A stretch of 64,000 nucleotides of DNA, from contig NZ_BPFH01000001.1 in NCBI RefSeq assembly GCF_019655435.1, positions 186,001-250,000 on the forward strand. The letters are read 5' to 3'. The notes beneath the pieces were generated by a model. That model ran no database searches and was not told the DNA's origin. It saw only the letters and a program-made list of their open reading frames with translations. Below are positions 24,597 to 33,645 of this stretch, one piece after another; positions within the stretch are counted from its first letter, which is position 1; the number at the start of each line of letters is the position of its first letter. The DNA comes from Jannaschia pagri (lineage in GTDB: Bacteria > Pseudomonadota > Alphaproteobacteria > Rhodobacterales > Rhodobacteraceae). Made by a program: the position numbers and the translations under genes.

Positions 24597-25832
24597 ATGA
24601 AGTACTTTTTGACCGCCACGGCCTTGGCGACGCTGTCTGCGGCCCCGGCTCTGGCACAAGCCCCGATTTGCGGCGGCATAAGTCTGGTGGGTGAATGGGT
24701 CGGCGGCACGCCGGAGGCATCGGACCTCGTCACCGCAACCGAGGCCTTCGATGCGGACGGTCAGGTGCCCATCGCGGGGCACCTCGTGCGGATGTTCACG
24801 CTGTCCGAGGACGCGGGTATCCGAGTTGAGGTGGCGGCCCGACCGGCGGGCGATCCCTACTTCGCACTCTATGACGCCGAAGGCACGGAGGTTGCCGCCG
24901 ATGACGATTCCGGCGGCAACTTCGCCAGCAAGGTCGAGATGTCTTTGGCGGCCGGAACCTACTGCTTGGCCGCCCGAAGTTACGAAAGCGGTGTCACGGA
25001 CGTCGCCGTCCGCATCGGAACACAGGCGCAGGCCCCCTTGCTGACAGGCGTCCCCGACAGTGCCGATCAAACCGAGACGCCCGAAGGCGGCGGCGGTGCC
25101 TGCGGCTCACCCGAGGTAGCGTATCTGGGCAGAGCCCTGACACCCGATCAGCTGGACGGCGGCGTCAGCGGCACTGCCAACGTCGACGCAGCCCCCGGAT
25201 GGGCCTTTTCGCTGGCAGCCCCGTCTCCGGTAACGATCACCGCCGACAGCGTCACGGGCGATCCTCTGATCCGGTTGCTGGATGAGAATGGAACCCAGCT
25301 TGCGGAGAACGACGACTTTGACGGGTTGAACAGCCGGATCGATATGACCGCTCCGCTGCCCGCAGGCGACTTCTGCGTCGAAGTCGAGGATCTGAACGGA
25401 TCGACCCACGATATCACGGTCGGCCTGGTGAGCTTCGATCCAGTCGCGGACCGCAAGCGCCGTCTGGATGCCGCCGAGTTCGCGCCGACCTCCACCGATG
25501 ATGTGGCAATCACGGATCTGGGCACGCTCCAGTCAAGCGTCGTCAGCGACGTGATGGCGACCGCGGCGGCACAATGGCTGCGCTTTGAGATGCCCGAAGG
25601 TGGGCTCCTGGTGGCGGAGGCGATCGGGACCAACGATGCGGATCCGGCAATCGTCCTCTTTGATCGTTTGGGTCGGCGACTAGCGGAAAACGACGATGGT
25701 CCCGTCGGCTTGGACAGCTTCGTCGCGACCCGATTGCTGCCCGGCAGCTACATGGTGGCGGTCCGTCTGGTCAGCGAGCAAGGGCAAGCTCCGGTCCGGC
25801 TTTTGTTGGAACGCTACGTTCCCGCCCAGTGA
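24597..25832 (+). CDS. Exported protein with three PPC-like repeats
   Basis: A 411-residue secreted protein with a clear signal peptide (residues 1-20, ending ALA-QA). Three beta-sandwich units of the bacterial pre-peptidase C-terminal type follow, near 55-140, 175-275 and 305-405. Each has the pattern DPxxxLYD/LLD/LFD, then a ENDD- or DDDS-type acidic turn, then LPAGxYCxx. The acidic turns could bind calcium. No catalytic domain is attached, so it may be an adhesin or surface-binding protein. Its stop overlaps the next gene's GTG start. Confidence 0.75.
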   Translation: MKYFLTATALATLSAAPALAQAPICGGISLVGEWVGGTPEASDLVTATEAFDADGQVPIAGHLVRMFTLSEDAGIRVEVAARPAGDPYFALYDAEGTEVAADDDSGGNFASKVEMSLAAGTYCLAARSYESGVTDVAVRIGTQAQAPLLTGVPDSADQTETPEGGGGACGSPEVAYLGRALTPDQLDGGVSGTANVDAAPGWAFSLAAPSPVTITADSVTGDPLIRLLDENGTQLAENDDFDGLNSRIDMTAPLPAGDFCVEVEDLNGSTHDITVGLVSFDPVADRKRRLDAAEFAPTSTDDVAITDLGTLQSSVVSDVMATAAAQWLRFEMPEGGLLVAEAIGTNDADPAIVLFDRLGRRLAENDDGPVGLDSFVATRLLPGSYMVAVRLVSEQGQAPVRLLLERYVPAQ

Positions 25833-26347
25833 GCGGCGATGACCTAGGGCTCCGCCCCGGCACACTGGCGCTGCGCCCGTATTCCGTCCAGTGGGCCATC
25901 GCCTTCGATACCTGCCGCACCGAACTAGCCGCGCATCTGCCCAGCGGCACCGTACTGCACCATATCGGTAGCACTGCGGTGCCAGGGTTGGCGGCAAAGC
26001 CCATCCTAGACCTCGCGACGGCGCTTCCGCTGGCACAGCACGACGACCTCGCAGACGTGTTGACGGGGACCGGTTGGGAAGACCGAGGACCCCGGAGCGG
26101 ACGATTGTTCGTTCGAATGCGGGATGGTCTGCGGACCCACAACCTGCACGTCTATGATCTCGGAGCGCCGGACCTTGCAGACCAGTTGGCGTTCCGCGAC
26201 CGGCTGCGTCGCAATGCGGGCCTACGCGCAGCCTATGCTGCAGAAAAGGAGCGGATCATCCAGCGTGGAACAGCGCGCGCAGATTATGCCGACGCCAAGA
26301 CGGACTTCATTTTGCGCGCCCTGCGGGACCCTACTTATTCATCTTAG
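25829..26347 (+). CDS. GrpB/UPF0157 family protein, nucleotidyltransferase fold
   Basis: A 172-residue protein of the GrpB family, which has the nucleotidyltransferase fold. Family motifs are HIGSTAVPGLAAKPILDL near residue 45, THNLHVYDLGAPD near 105 and YADAKTDFI at the end. GTG 25829 overlaps the previous stop. The 3' end overlaps the convergent phaR gene by 17 bases. The biological role of the family is not settled. Confidence 0.88.
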   Translation: MSGDDLGLRPGTLALRPYSVQWAIAFDTCRTELAAHLPSGTVLHHIGSTAVPGLAAKPILDLATALPLAQHDDLADVLTGTGWEDRGPRSGRLFVRMRDGLRTHNLHVYDLGAPDLADQLAFRDRLRRNAGLRAAYAAEKERIIQRGTARADYADAKTDFILRALRDPTYSS

Positions 26348-26900
26348 ACAACATCGCCTGCATCTCGGCCAACTGCTTGCGGATGGCGTCCAACTCCTCC
26401 TTGGAGGTATCGGCATCCTCCGGTGCGTTCGGCTCCTCCGGAAGGGTGCTGCCGGGTGCACCGGCCCATCCGCCGGTCATGGCCTTGAAGAAGGCTGCCT
26501 GCTGTTCTTGCATGGCCTTGACGCCGGGCATCTGCGCCATTGGGTTAATGGCCGTCATATTCTCCATCATTTTGGACTGCCCGGATCGGAGCATCTCAAA
26601 GCTGGAGGCAAGGAAGTCAGGCACCACCGATTGCGCCGCGCCCGTGTAGGAACGGACGAGATCCGTGAGCACCGCTAGGGGCAAAACGGATTCGCCCTTC
26701 GATTCGTGCTCCGCGATGATTTGCAGCAGGTAGGAGCGGGTCAGATCATCACCTGACTTCAGGTCGACAATCTGCACCTCTCGCCCGGCGCGGATGAAGC
26801 CGGCGATGTCTTCCAGCGTGACGTAGTCACTGGTTTCCGTGTTATACAACCGGCGACTTGCATATCGTTTGATGAGCAGCGGCTTCGTATCGTCCGTCAT
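26331..26900 (-). CDS. phaR: Polyhydroxyalkanoate synthesis repressor PhaR
   Basis: PhaR represses phasin and other PHA genes and is titrated by PHA granules. The 189-residue protein has the N-terminal DNA-binding segment IKRYASRRLYNTETSDYVTLEDI (split here only by reading) and a central PHB-accumulation domain (SYLLQIIAEHES to FEMLRSGQS), then a helical tail. The start at 26900 matches the family N-terminus; an upstream in-frame start adds 15 unconserved residues. It lies downstream of phaP behind a strong terminator, so it has its own or read-through expression. Likely targets are the CTGC-N3-GCAG sites at 27572-27610. Confidence 0.93.
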   Translation of the reverse strand: MTDDTKPLLIKRYASRRLYNTETSDYVTLEDIAGFIRAGREVQIVDLKSGDDLTRSYLLQIIAEHESKGESVLPLAVLTDLVRSYTGAAQSVVPDFLASSFEMLRSGQSKMMENMTAINPMAQMPGVKAMQEQQAAFFKAMTGGWAGAPGSTLPEEPNAPEDADTSKEELDAIRKQLAEMQAMLSKMNK

Positions 26901-26965
26901 TGCGGGGCCTTCTCGTTTGGCGGTGCAGAGAAGCCTACCGCACACGCAGCAATGCGCAAACGAAA

Positions 26966-26997
26966 AGGGCAGGTCGCTGAAAATAGCGACCTGCCCT
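26966..26997 (-). terminator. Terminator after phaP
   Basis: A perfect 13-bp stem (AGGGCAGGTCGCT and its complement) with a 6-base loop is followed on the minus strand by TTTTCG. It separates phaP from phaR. Confidence 0.85.
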
Positions 26998-27047
26998 GAA
27001 CCTGCGCCAGTCCTCCGCGCTCTGCGGAGGACCGATCCTCTCGGACC

Positions 27048-27497
27048 TTACTTGGCGGTCGCAGCGGCTTTCTTGGTGGCCGTGGTGGCTTCGGCGGTCG
27101 CCTTTTTGACAGCGGCGGTCGCGTCTTCCTGGGCTTCCTTACCGGCGGCCATCATGATCTCGACCGTGTCCATCTGGACCTTCTTGGCGATCTCGGCGAA
27201 GGCGGCCATGTTTTCGGCGGCAACTTCGGCGGAGGCCGAGGCGAAGTCGGTCATCGACTTAGCGTAGTCGGCGGGCTCGTCCTTAACGGTGGCGACCGGA
27301 GCCATCTTCGACAGGGTCTCACGGGTCCACTTGTGGCTGATTTCAGCGGACTGCTCGGCGGCGTCCAGGGCGACCTTGGACATCTTCTCGGCGAAGGCGG
27401 CCTGGGTCTTGAACGCTTCGGTCATTGCCGTGGTGTCGACAGGGAAGGAACCCATCATGTCGGTCATGTACTTGGTGAAGTCAGCTTGCTTGGTCAT
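27048..27497 (-). CDS. phaP: Phasin
   Basis: PhaP coats PHA granules and sets their number and size. The 149-residue protein is wholly helical: an amphipathic N-terminal part (YMTDMMGSFPVDTTAMTEAFKTQAAFAEKMS), the phasin core to about residue 115 and an Ala/Lys/Thr-rich C-terminus. Its promoter carries PhaR operators, so it should be derepressed when granules form. It sits between phaC and phaR, all on the minus strand. Confidence 0.92.
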   Translation of the reverse strand: MTKQADFTKYMTDMMGSFPVDTTAMTEAFKTQAAFAEKMSKVALDAAEQSAEISHKWTRETLSKMAPVATVKDEPADYAKSMTDFASASAEVAAENMAAFAEIAKKVQMDTVEIMMAAGKEAQEDATAAVKKATAEATTATKKAAATAK

Positions 27498-27563
27498 CTC
27501 TTAAATCCCTTTGTGAGGCTTCGAGCGCATCCGCCGATCGGAGCCTCGCTGCATCTGCAAATA

Positions 27564-27610
27564 GACCTAAATGCTGCATCGCAGCAAATCAAGGTTTTTC
27601 TGCATCGCAG
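27564..27610 (-). promoter_or_regulatory. phaP promoter with overlapping PhaR operators
   Basis: On the minus strand TTGATT (27592-27587), 17 bases and TAGGTC (27569-27564) form a candidate promoter. The palindrome TGCTGC-N3-GCAGCA (27572-27586) fills the spacer, and CTGC-N3-GCAG recurs at 27600-27610, just upstream of the -35 box. CTGC-N3-GCAG is the known PhaR target in Rhodobacter-type bacteria. A third, imperfect copy lies at 27549-27559. Confidence 0.75.
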
Positions 27611-27758
27611 CATCGGGATTTTTGAGAAGATGCCTTCGCGAAAAAAGCGCATGTATGACGCGCACAGTGTGCGCATCCCTGAGAGCATCTGTCATCTTTA
27701 CTAGACACACCTGACGCAAAGTCAACTCTGACATTGCGTCTCACTGATCCACGTCCTG

Positions 27759-29582
27759 CTACGCGATCTCGTGATCTTTCGATTTCACGTAGGTGCCGGG
27801 CGCTGGCGCCAAGGCAGGGTGGTTTGGCCCACCGGGTGTGCGCGCGTTGATCAACCGCCCAGACCGTTTGCGCAGCCATTCCTCCCAGCGCCCCCACCAG
27901 GACCCCTCATGGAAGGTCGCCGCCTGCATCCAGTCATCGGGCGAGTCGGCCTTCTGATCATTCACGTAGTGCCCATACTTCCCCTTTGACGGGGGATTCA
28001 CGATGCCCGCGATGTGGCCGCTCTCGGACAGGATGAAGGTTTTGTCTTTGGACCCCATCTTTTTGACCGACTGCCAGGCCCCTTTCCAATGGGCGATGTG
28101 ATCCGTCTCACAGGCGATGGCGCAGAGGGGCGTTTTCAGGCCGGCCAGGGTCAGGCCCGTCTCGCCCATCAAGTCAAAGCCATCACTGGCGAGTTCATTC
28201 CCGATGCACAGCTTGCGGAGGTATTCCGTCACCATCGGACCGGGCAGATTCGTGCCGTCGCCGTTCCAATAGAGCAGGTCGAAGGCGGGCGGCGCCTCGC
28301 CCAACATGTAGCTCTTGATCGCAGGGCCATAGACCAGATCACGCGAGCGCAGATAACTGAACGTCCGGCCCATAAAGAACTTGTCCAGGTAGCCCTTATT
28401 CGCGGCCTCCCGCTCGATCCCATCGACGAAATCATCGTCCAGGAACACGCCCATTTCGCCCGGGTCCTCAAAATCGGCCAGGGTCGTGAAGAAGGTCGCA
28501 GATTTCACCGAGGTGTCGCCCCGCCGCGCCATCAGGGCCAGCGTCAGCGACAGCGTCGTGCCCGCGATGCAATAGCCGATGGCATTGACCTGCTTCTGCT
28601 TGGTGACCTCCTTCACCACGTCGATGGCAGTGAGATAACCGTTTTCCACATAGTCGGTCATGGAAACATCGCGGTAGGTCGCGTCCGGGTTGACCCAGCT
28701 GACCACGAACAGCGTGTATCCCTGATCCACAATCCACTTGATGAGCGAGTTCTGCGGCTTGAGGTCCAGGATGTAGAATTTGTTGATCCACGGGGGGAAG
28801 AGGATCACCGGGGTGGACCGGACCTTTTCGGTGGTTGGCGCATATTGGATCAGCTCGAACATCCGGTTGCGGAACACCACGCTGCCTTCGGAGGTGCCGA
28901 TGTTGCGCCCGACTTCAAAGGCATCCGGGTCGGACAGGGTGACCAACCAATCGCCGTGGTTCGCCTCGATATCACGCACCAGGTTTTCTAAGCCACGCAC
29001 CAGGCTTTCGCCCTCCGTCTCCACGGCGCGGGCCATGGCCTCGGGGTTGGTGGCGAGGAAGTTGGTCGGCGAAAACAGATCGACGATCTGCTGACTGAAA
29101 AACTCTACCCGCTTTTTGTCACGCGCATCCAACCCCTCCAGGTCGACCACGGTGTCACGGATGGCCTGGGCGCTGATCTGGTACTGCTGCTTGAGGAAAT
29201 TGTAGTAGGGATGCTCCGTCCAGAGCGGGCTGGCGAAGCGACGATCCTTCGGTTGGACGTCTTCGGGGGGAATCGGTTTGCCCGAGGTCAGCGCCGTCTG
29301 CGCTTCGACCGCGTGTTTGAGCGCCTGACCCCAATAGCCGATTTGCTTTTCGATCAGCTTTCCGGGGTTGACAGCCATCTCGGCCCAGTAAGCCGCCATC
29401 GCTTTCGCGTAGAGTTCCGGCCCCGGTCCCTGCAAACCATGGTCCGCGCTGCGTTTTGTGCCCAAGGCCGCCACGAGCCGCTTGGTCAGTTCATCCATGC
29501 GCGCGAGGTTGTCATGCAGCTTGGACAGCGCTTCGCCACCCTCGGTTGACACGGTACCTTGGTCGCAGTTGTCGGTCTTCAT
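27759..29582 (-). CDS. phaC: Class I poly(3-hydroxyalkanoate) synthase
   Basis: PhaC polymerises 3-hydroxyacyl-CoA into PHA at the granule surface. The 607-residue length fits class I. The lipase-like box GYCIAGT carries the nucleophile Cys338; the Asp lies in CETDHIAHWKGAW and the His in SGHIAGIVNPP. The N-terminal domain has EHPYYNFLKQQY and FFSQQIVDLFSPTNF. Start 29582 has a GGGGA site 9 bases upstream; an in-frame start 39 bases earlier is possible. It is divergent from the depolymerase gene phaZ. Confidence 0.95.
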   Translation of the reverse strand: MKTDNCDQGTVSTEGGEALSKLHDNLARMDELTKRLVAALGTKRSADHGLQGPGPELYAKAMAAYWAEMAVNPGKLIEKQIGYWGQALKHAVEAQTALTSGKPIPPEDVQPKDRRFASPLWTEHPYYNFLKQQYQISAQAIRDTVVDLEGLDARDKKRVEFFSQQIVDLFSPTNFLATNPEAMARAVETEGESLVRGLENLVRDIEANHGDWLVTLSDPDAFEVGRNIGTSEGSVVFRNRMFELIQYAPTTEKVRSTPVILFPPWINKFYILDLKPQNSLIKWIVDQGYTLFVVSWVNPDATYRDVSMTDYVENGYLTAIDVVKEVTKQKQVNAIGYCIAGTTLSLTLALMARRGDTSVKSATFFTTLADFEDPGEMGVFLDDDFVDGIEREAANKGYLDKFFMGRTFSYLRSRDLVYGPAIKSYMLGEAPPAFDLLYWNGDGTNLPGPMVTEYLRKLCIGNELASDGFDLMGETGLTLAGLKTPLCAIACETDHIAHWKGAWQSVKKMGSKDKTFILSESGHIAGIVNPPSKGKYGHYVNDQKADSPDDWMQAATFHEGSWWGRWEEWLRKRSGRLINARTPGGPNHPALAPAPGTYVKSKDHEIA

Positions 29583-29713
29583 TTCTTGATATTCCCCAGA
29601 AATGCTGCAAGTGCTAAGCAAATCGCCACAATAGGACCACTATCGTCGGCAAAATACAAACGAAGCGGCGGTTTTGCAAAAATGTCCGCTCTACGTTGGA
29701 AGGACGGACACCA

Positions 29714-30988
29714 ATGCGTTTCATGGCTGCGTACGACATGATGGAAACGGCTCGCAACACCAATGCATGGCTTGGTGCGACGGCGCGCACGATGGCGTCC
29801 TACCCCGCCTTCGCGCTGGCATCCTCCCCTGGATTTCGGATGTTGGCCGCTTGGGGCGAGGTGACGGAGCGTACGTTCCAACGCATGATCGTAAAGCCCG
29901 ATTGGAACATCCCGCCCATTCCGGGCGAGGACGGTCGCGACCATCAGGTGGATGTGGAAACCGTGGTGGAACGTCCCTTCGGCGATTTGATCCGGTTCAC
30001 CGTACAGGGGCGCGCGCCGATGCAGCGCCGGATCATGCTGGTCGCGCCCATGTCTGGGCACTACGCCACGCTGCTGCGCAGCACAGTCGTATCCCTGTTG
30101 CCTGATGCAGATGTCTTCGTGACCGATTGGCACAACGCGCGCGACATTCCCGTCAGCGCAGGCAAGTTCGATGTGGAGGATTACACCCTCTACCTCGTGG
30201 AATTCATGAAGGAGCTGGGCCCCGACACCAACGTCATCGCCGTTTGCCAACCGGCGCCCCTGACCCTGGCGGCCACTGCCCTTCTGGCCGAAGAACACCC
30301 GGAGGCCCAACCGGCAACGCTCACCCTGATCGGTGGACCCATCGACCCGGACGCGGCCGCCACCGATGTGACCGACTTCGGGCGCCGCGTGACCATGGGG
30401 CAGCTCGAACAATCCATGATCCAACGCGTGGGCTTCAAGTACCAAGGCGCCGGTCGGATGGTCTATCCGGGTTTGCTGCAGCTGTCGTCCTTCATGTCGA
30501 TGAACGCCGAGACACATGCCACCGCCATGTGGAACCAAATTCTGGCCGTGGCCAACGGCACGGCGGCCGACCACGACAAGCACAACAAGTTCTATGACGA
30601 ATACCTGGCCGTCATGGACATGCCCGCAGAGTTCTATCTGTCGACCGTCGAGCGGATCTTTAAGGGTCTGGAAGTCGCGCAGAATCGCTTCTCCGTCGGC
30701 GGGAAGACCGTCGACATCGGCAAGATCACCAATGTTGCCGTCAAAACCGTCGAAGGCGGCAAGGACGACATCTCCGCCCCGGGCCAATGCGTCGCCGCGC
30801 TGGACCTGTTGACCGGGCTGCCGGATGAGAAAAAGGCCAGCTACCTGGAGCCGAACGCCGGGCACTACGGCATCTTTGCCGGGGGATCTTGGCGCCGGAA
30901 CATCCGCCCGCTGGTGCTGGACTTCATCGACGCCAACTCCGGCAAGCCGGATCGTCCCGCCAGACGGACGAAGCTGCAAGCGGTGTAA
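29714..30988 (+). CDS. phaZ: Intracellular PHA depolymerase
   Basis: PhaZ breaks down stored PHA. The 424-residue protein belongs to the intracellular depolymerase family in which a Cys within VCQPAP (near residue 180) is the nucleophile. PMSGHYATLLR gives the oxyanion region and PNAGHYGIFAG the catalytic His. The ATG at 29714 has a GGACGG site 6 bases upstream and replaces a TTG 18 bases earlier. It is divergent from phaC and followed after 3 bases by a GFA-like gene. Confidence 0.93.
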   Translation: MRFMAAYDMMETARNTNAWLGATARTMASYPAFALASSPGFRMLAAWGEVTERTFQRMIVKPDWNIPPIPGEDGRDHQVDVETVVERPFGDLIRFTVQGRAPMQRRIMLVAPMSGHYATLLRSTVVSLLPDADVFVTDWHNARDIPVSAGKFDVEDYTLYLVEFMKELGPDTNVIAVCQPAPLTLAATALLAEEHPEAQPATLTLIGGPIDPDAAATDVTDFGRRVTMGQLEQSMIQRVGFKYQGAGRMVYPGLLQLSSFMSMNAETHATAMWNQILAVANGTAADHDKHNKFYDEYLAVMDMPAEFYLSTVERIFKGLEVAQNRFSVGGKTVDIGKITNVAVKTVEGGKDDISAPGQCVAALDLLTGLPDEKKASYLEPNAGHYGIFAGGSWRRNIRPLVLDFIDANSGKPDRPARRTKLQAV

Positions 30989-30991
30989 GGC

Positions 30992-31576
30992 ATGTCGGGG
31001 GAAACCCTGGCGTTTGCCTGCCGCTGCGGGTCTCTGCGGGGGGAGATCACTGACGTCTCCCCCGCTGCGTATACGAACATCCTCTGCCATTGCGCCGACT
31101 GTCGGTCGGCCTACACGCACCTGGGCCTTGCGGACCCGGAGAAGGTTGGCATCCTCCAGACCACGCAGGATCGGATCAAGATTACCGAAGGGGGCGAAGC
31201 GCTCCAGGTGTTCCGCCTGTCGGGCCGCGGGGCCCTACGATGGTACGCCAGTTGTTGTGACACGCCGCTTTTTTATACGCCGCTCAAGGCCCGAGCCGTG
31301 CATGTGGGCGTGAACACGGACCGGCTGGACACACCCGACGCCCTCACCCCTCCGATGAGCGAAGCCTATATCCCGACTGCCGACGGCAAGACGCGGCACA
31401 AGGGCGTCGGACGGATGGTCACACGGATGGTTACGCGGATGGCCGCCAAGAACCTGAACGGCGAGTGGCGAGATACCCCGTTTTTCGACGACAGCGGCGC
31501 ACCGGCCCTGCCGCCCCAGGTTCTGACTCGGGAAGAGCGGGCTGCCGCCCTGATGGGAGTGCGGAAAGGCGCGTAA
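30992..31576 (+). CDS. GFA-like zinc-binding protein (DUF6151-type)
   Basis: A 194-residue protein whose N-terminal half carries Cys motifs of the glutathione-dependent formaldehyde-activating (GFA) fold: CRCGSLRG near residue 10, LCHCADCRSAY near 32-42 and a CCDTPLFY segment near 88. The C-terminal 60 residues are family-specific. It follows phaZ by 3 bases and may be co-transcribed with it. GFA proteins bind zinc and sometimes glutathione; the substrate is not known. Confidence 0.7.
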   Translation: MSGETLAFACRCGSLRGEITDVSPAAYTNILCHCADCRSAYTHLGLADPEKVGILQTTQDRIKITEGGEALQVFRLSGRGALRWYASCCDTPLFYTPLKARAVHVGVNTDRLDTPDALTPPMSEAYIPTADGKTRHKGVGRMVTRMVTRMAAKNLNGEWRDTPFFDDSGAPALPPQVLTREERAAALMGVRKGA

Positions 31577-31694
31577 CGCCCTTGGGATAGACCGGGGCCT
31601 GCGCCTGCTGTCGTTACCAGTTTGTTTAGCTCCCTCTGGCAAGGATTCGTCCGGGCGCTTATCGTGAAGGCGCGCCCTCTAATAAAAAGTCGAG

Positions 31695-32777
31695 ATGATG
31701 TCCCAAGACACTTCCCTTAACATCGACACCGACAGCCTGACCTGGCGGGTCAGCCCGGACCTATTGGGGATCATCACCTCCGAAGGTGTGTTCAAACACA
31801 CCAATCCGGCATGGTTCACGGTCCTCGGGCGCGAGCCTAAGGATATCGAAAGCCGGCAGTTTTTTGACTTCATCCACCCCGACGACGTCGCCCGGACGGA
31901 GCAGGCGTTTCTCACGCTCCAAACAGGTGAGCCGATCCTGCAGTTTGAGAATCGGTACCGCCACATCGATGGCAGCTATCGGTGGTTGTCGTGGAACGGC
32001 GTGCCCGAGGGGGATGTCTACTTCTGCAATGCCCGGGACATCACCGTCGCCAAAAGCAATGAGGCCGCCGTTGCGTCTCACTCGCAGCAGCTGAAGCTGC
32101 GCGAACAGTTCATGTCGGTCCTGGGCCACGATCTGCGCAACCCCCTGGCGGCCGTCATATCAGCCCTTCGGATCCTCGGGCGTCGTCACAAGGACGATGC
32201 GACGACCCACGTATTGACCCAGGCCCTGCGCTCAGCCGAAAGCATGGGGCGCATCGTGGATGACGTTCAGGACTTTGCGCGGTTCAGCCTCGGCAGCGAC
32301 AAGGCCGCCATGCGGTTCGAGCCGGATACCAAACTGGCGGAGGCGGTCGCCGAGGCCGTTGCGGCCTTCCGCTTCGAGACCTCCTTCGCGACGATTGAAG
32401 AGAGTTACACAAACACCGACCCAACGCTGTGTGATCCGGCGCGCATCGCGCAGCTTGTGACCAAGATCTTGGACAACGCAGTCGTCTACGGCGCGGCCGA
32501 TGAACCTATCAACCTGCGTCTCTATGACCAAGACAACACCGTCGTCCTTGAAATTGAGAACCGCGGCCAGGAGGTTCCCGCGGATATGGTGCCGCTGCTG
32601 TTCGAGCCGTTCCAACGGGTCAAACAGGACGCGCGCGACGGTGGCTTGGGACTGGGGCTCTTCATCTGCAAGCAGATTGCAGATGCGCATTTTGGCACGC
32701 TCACGGTCCGATCCGATCCCGCGTCGACCGTCTTCACCCTCACCCTGCCCCGTCACGCGGGTGAGGTGATGGAGTAG
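31695..32777 (+). CDS. PAS-domain sensor histidine kinase
   Basis: A 360-residue cytoplasmic histidine kinase. A PAS domain covers residues 15-120 (GIITSEGVFKHTNPAWFTVLG, YRHIDGSYRWLSWNGVP). The dimerisation helix holds the phosphoacceptor in VLGHDLRNPLAAV (near residue 145). The ATPase part shows the N box LVTKILDNAVVYG and the G box GGLGLGLFICKQIADAH. There is no transmembrane segment and no neighbouring response regulator, so it is an orphan kinase. A flavin or small ligand in the PAS domain is possible, but no LOV cysteine motif is present. Confidence 0.9.
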   Translation: MMSQDTSLNIDTDSLTWRVSPDLLGIITSEGVFKHTNPAWFTVLGREPKDIESRQFFDFIHPDDVARTEQAFLTLQTGEPILQFENRYRHIDGSYRWLSWNGVPEGDVYFCNARDITVAKSNEAAVASHSQQLKLREQFMSVLGHDLRNPLAAVISALRILGRRHKDDATTHVLTQALRSAESMGRIVDDVQDFARFSLGSDKAAMRFEPDTKLAEAVAEAVAAFRFETSFATIEESYTNTDPTLCDPARIAQLVTKILDNAVVYGAADEPINLRLYDQDNTVVLEIENRGQEVPADMVPLLFEPFQRVKQDARDGGLGLGLFICKQIADAHFGTLTVRSDPASTVFTLTLPRHAGEVME

Positions 32778-32800
32778 CCAAACGGGTTTCGAAACGACAA

Positions 32801-32825
32801 ACGCCCCGACCAAGGGCCGGGGCGT
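32801..32825. terminator. Bidirectional terminator between the kinase and bztD
   Basis: ACGCCCCG and CGGGGCGT form an 8-bp stem between convergent genes. The minus strand continues into a T-rich GTTTGTCGTTT tail, so it best serves bztD. Confidence 0.75.
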
Positions 32826-32846
32826 TCGCTAGGCAATCGTTGTGGC

Positions 32847-33632
32847 TCAGTGACCGAGGATCTGGCTCAGGAACAGCTTCGTCCGGTCGTTCTGTGGGTT
32901 GGTGAAGAACGGCTCAGGCGCGTTCTGTTCCACGATCTGACCCGCATCCATGAAGATCACGCGGTTCGCCACCTGACGGGCAAAGCCCATCTCGTGGGTC
33001 ACGCAGAGCATGGTCATCCCCTCTTCAGCGAGCTGGATCATCGTATCCAACACTTCCTTGATCATCTCAGGATCGAGTGCCGACGTCGGTTCGTCAAACA
33101 GCATGATCCGAGGCTTCATGCAGAGCGAGCGCGCGATGGCGACCCGCTGCTGCTGACCACCCGAAAGCTGGCCGGGGTACTTGTTCGCCTGATCCGGGAT
33201 CTTCACCTTTTCCAGGAAGTACATCGCCGTTTCTTCGGCTTCCTTCTTGGGGGTCTTGCGCACCCAGATCGGCGCCAGCGTGCAGTTTTCCAGGATCGTC
33301 AGATGGGGGAACAGGTTGAAGTGCTGAAAGCACATCCCGACCTCGGACCGGATCTTGTCGATGTTCTTCAGGTCCGAAGACAGCGGCACGCCGTCCACGA
33401 CGATGCTGCCCTGCTGATGCTCCTCCAGGGCGTTGATGCACCGGATCAGGGTCGACTTTCCGGACCCGGAGGGGCCGCAGATGACGATCCGCTCCCCCCG
33501 CTGCACGGTCAGGTCGATGTCGCGCAGAACGTGGAACTGGCCGTACCACTTGTTCATGCCGGTGATGGTGATGGCGACCTCGTCAGAGACCTTCATCTGC
33601 GATTGGGCGGGGTTGGTGTCAGCCATTGCCAT
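32847..33632 (-). CDS. bztD: Acidic/amide amino acid ABC transporter, ATP-binding protein
   Basis: Cytoplasmic ATPase of a polar amino acid importer. The 261-residue protein has Walker [11 protein letters not shown] loop [12 protein letters not shown], signature LSGGQQQR, Walker [15 protein letters not shown] and switch His in CVTHEMG. An AAAGGAG site precedes the ATG at 33632. It is last in bztA-bztB-bztC-bztD, with 13 bases between it and bztC. The Rhodobacter bzt system imports glutamate, glutamine, aspartate and asparagine. Confidence 0.94.
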   Translation of the reverse strand: MAMADTNPAQSQMKVSDEVAITITGMNKWYGQFHVLRDIDLTVQRGERIVICGPSGSGKSTLIRCINALEEHQQGSIVVDGVPLSSDLKNIDKIRSEVGMCFQHFNLFPHLTILENCTLAPIWVRKTPKKEAEETAMYFLEKVKIPDQANKYPGQLSGGQQQRVAIARSLCMKPRIMLFDEPTSALDPEMIKEVLDTMIQLAEEGMTMLCVTHEMGFARQVANRVIFMDAGQIVEQNAPEPFFTNPQNDRTKLFLSQILGH

Positions 33633-33645
33633 GGTCTGATCTCCT

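Noticed and set aside
29579-31120. A 513-residue minus-strand open frame
   Set aside because: It is antisense to phaZ, whose catalytic motifs are intact, and its translation is low-complexity with no family signal.
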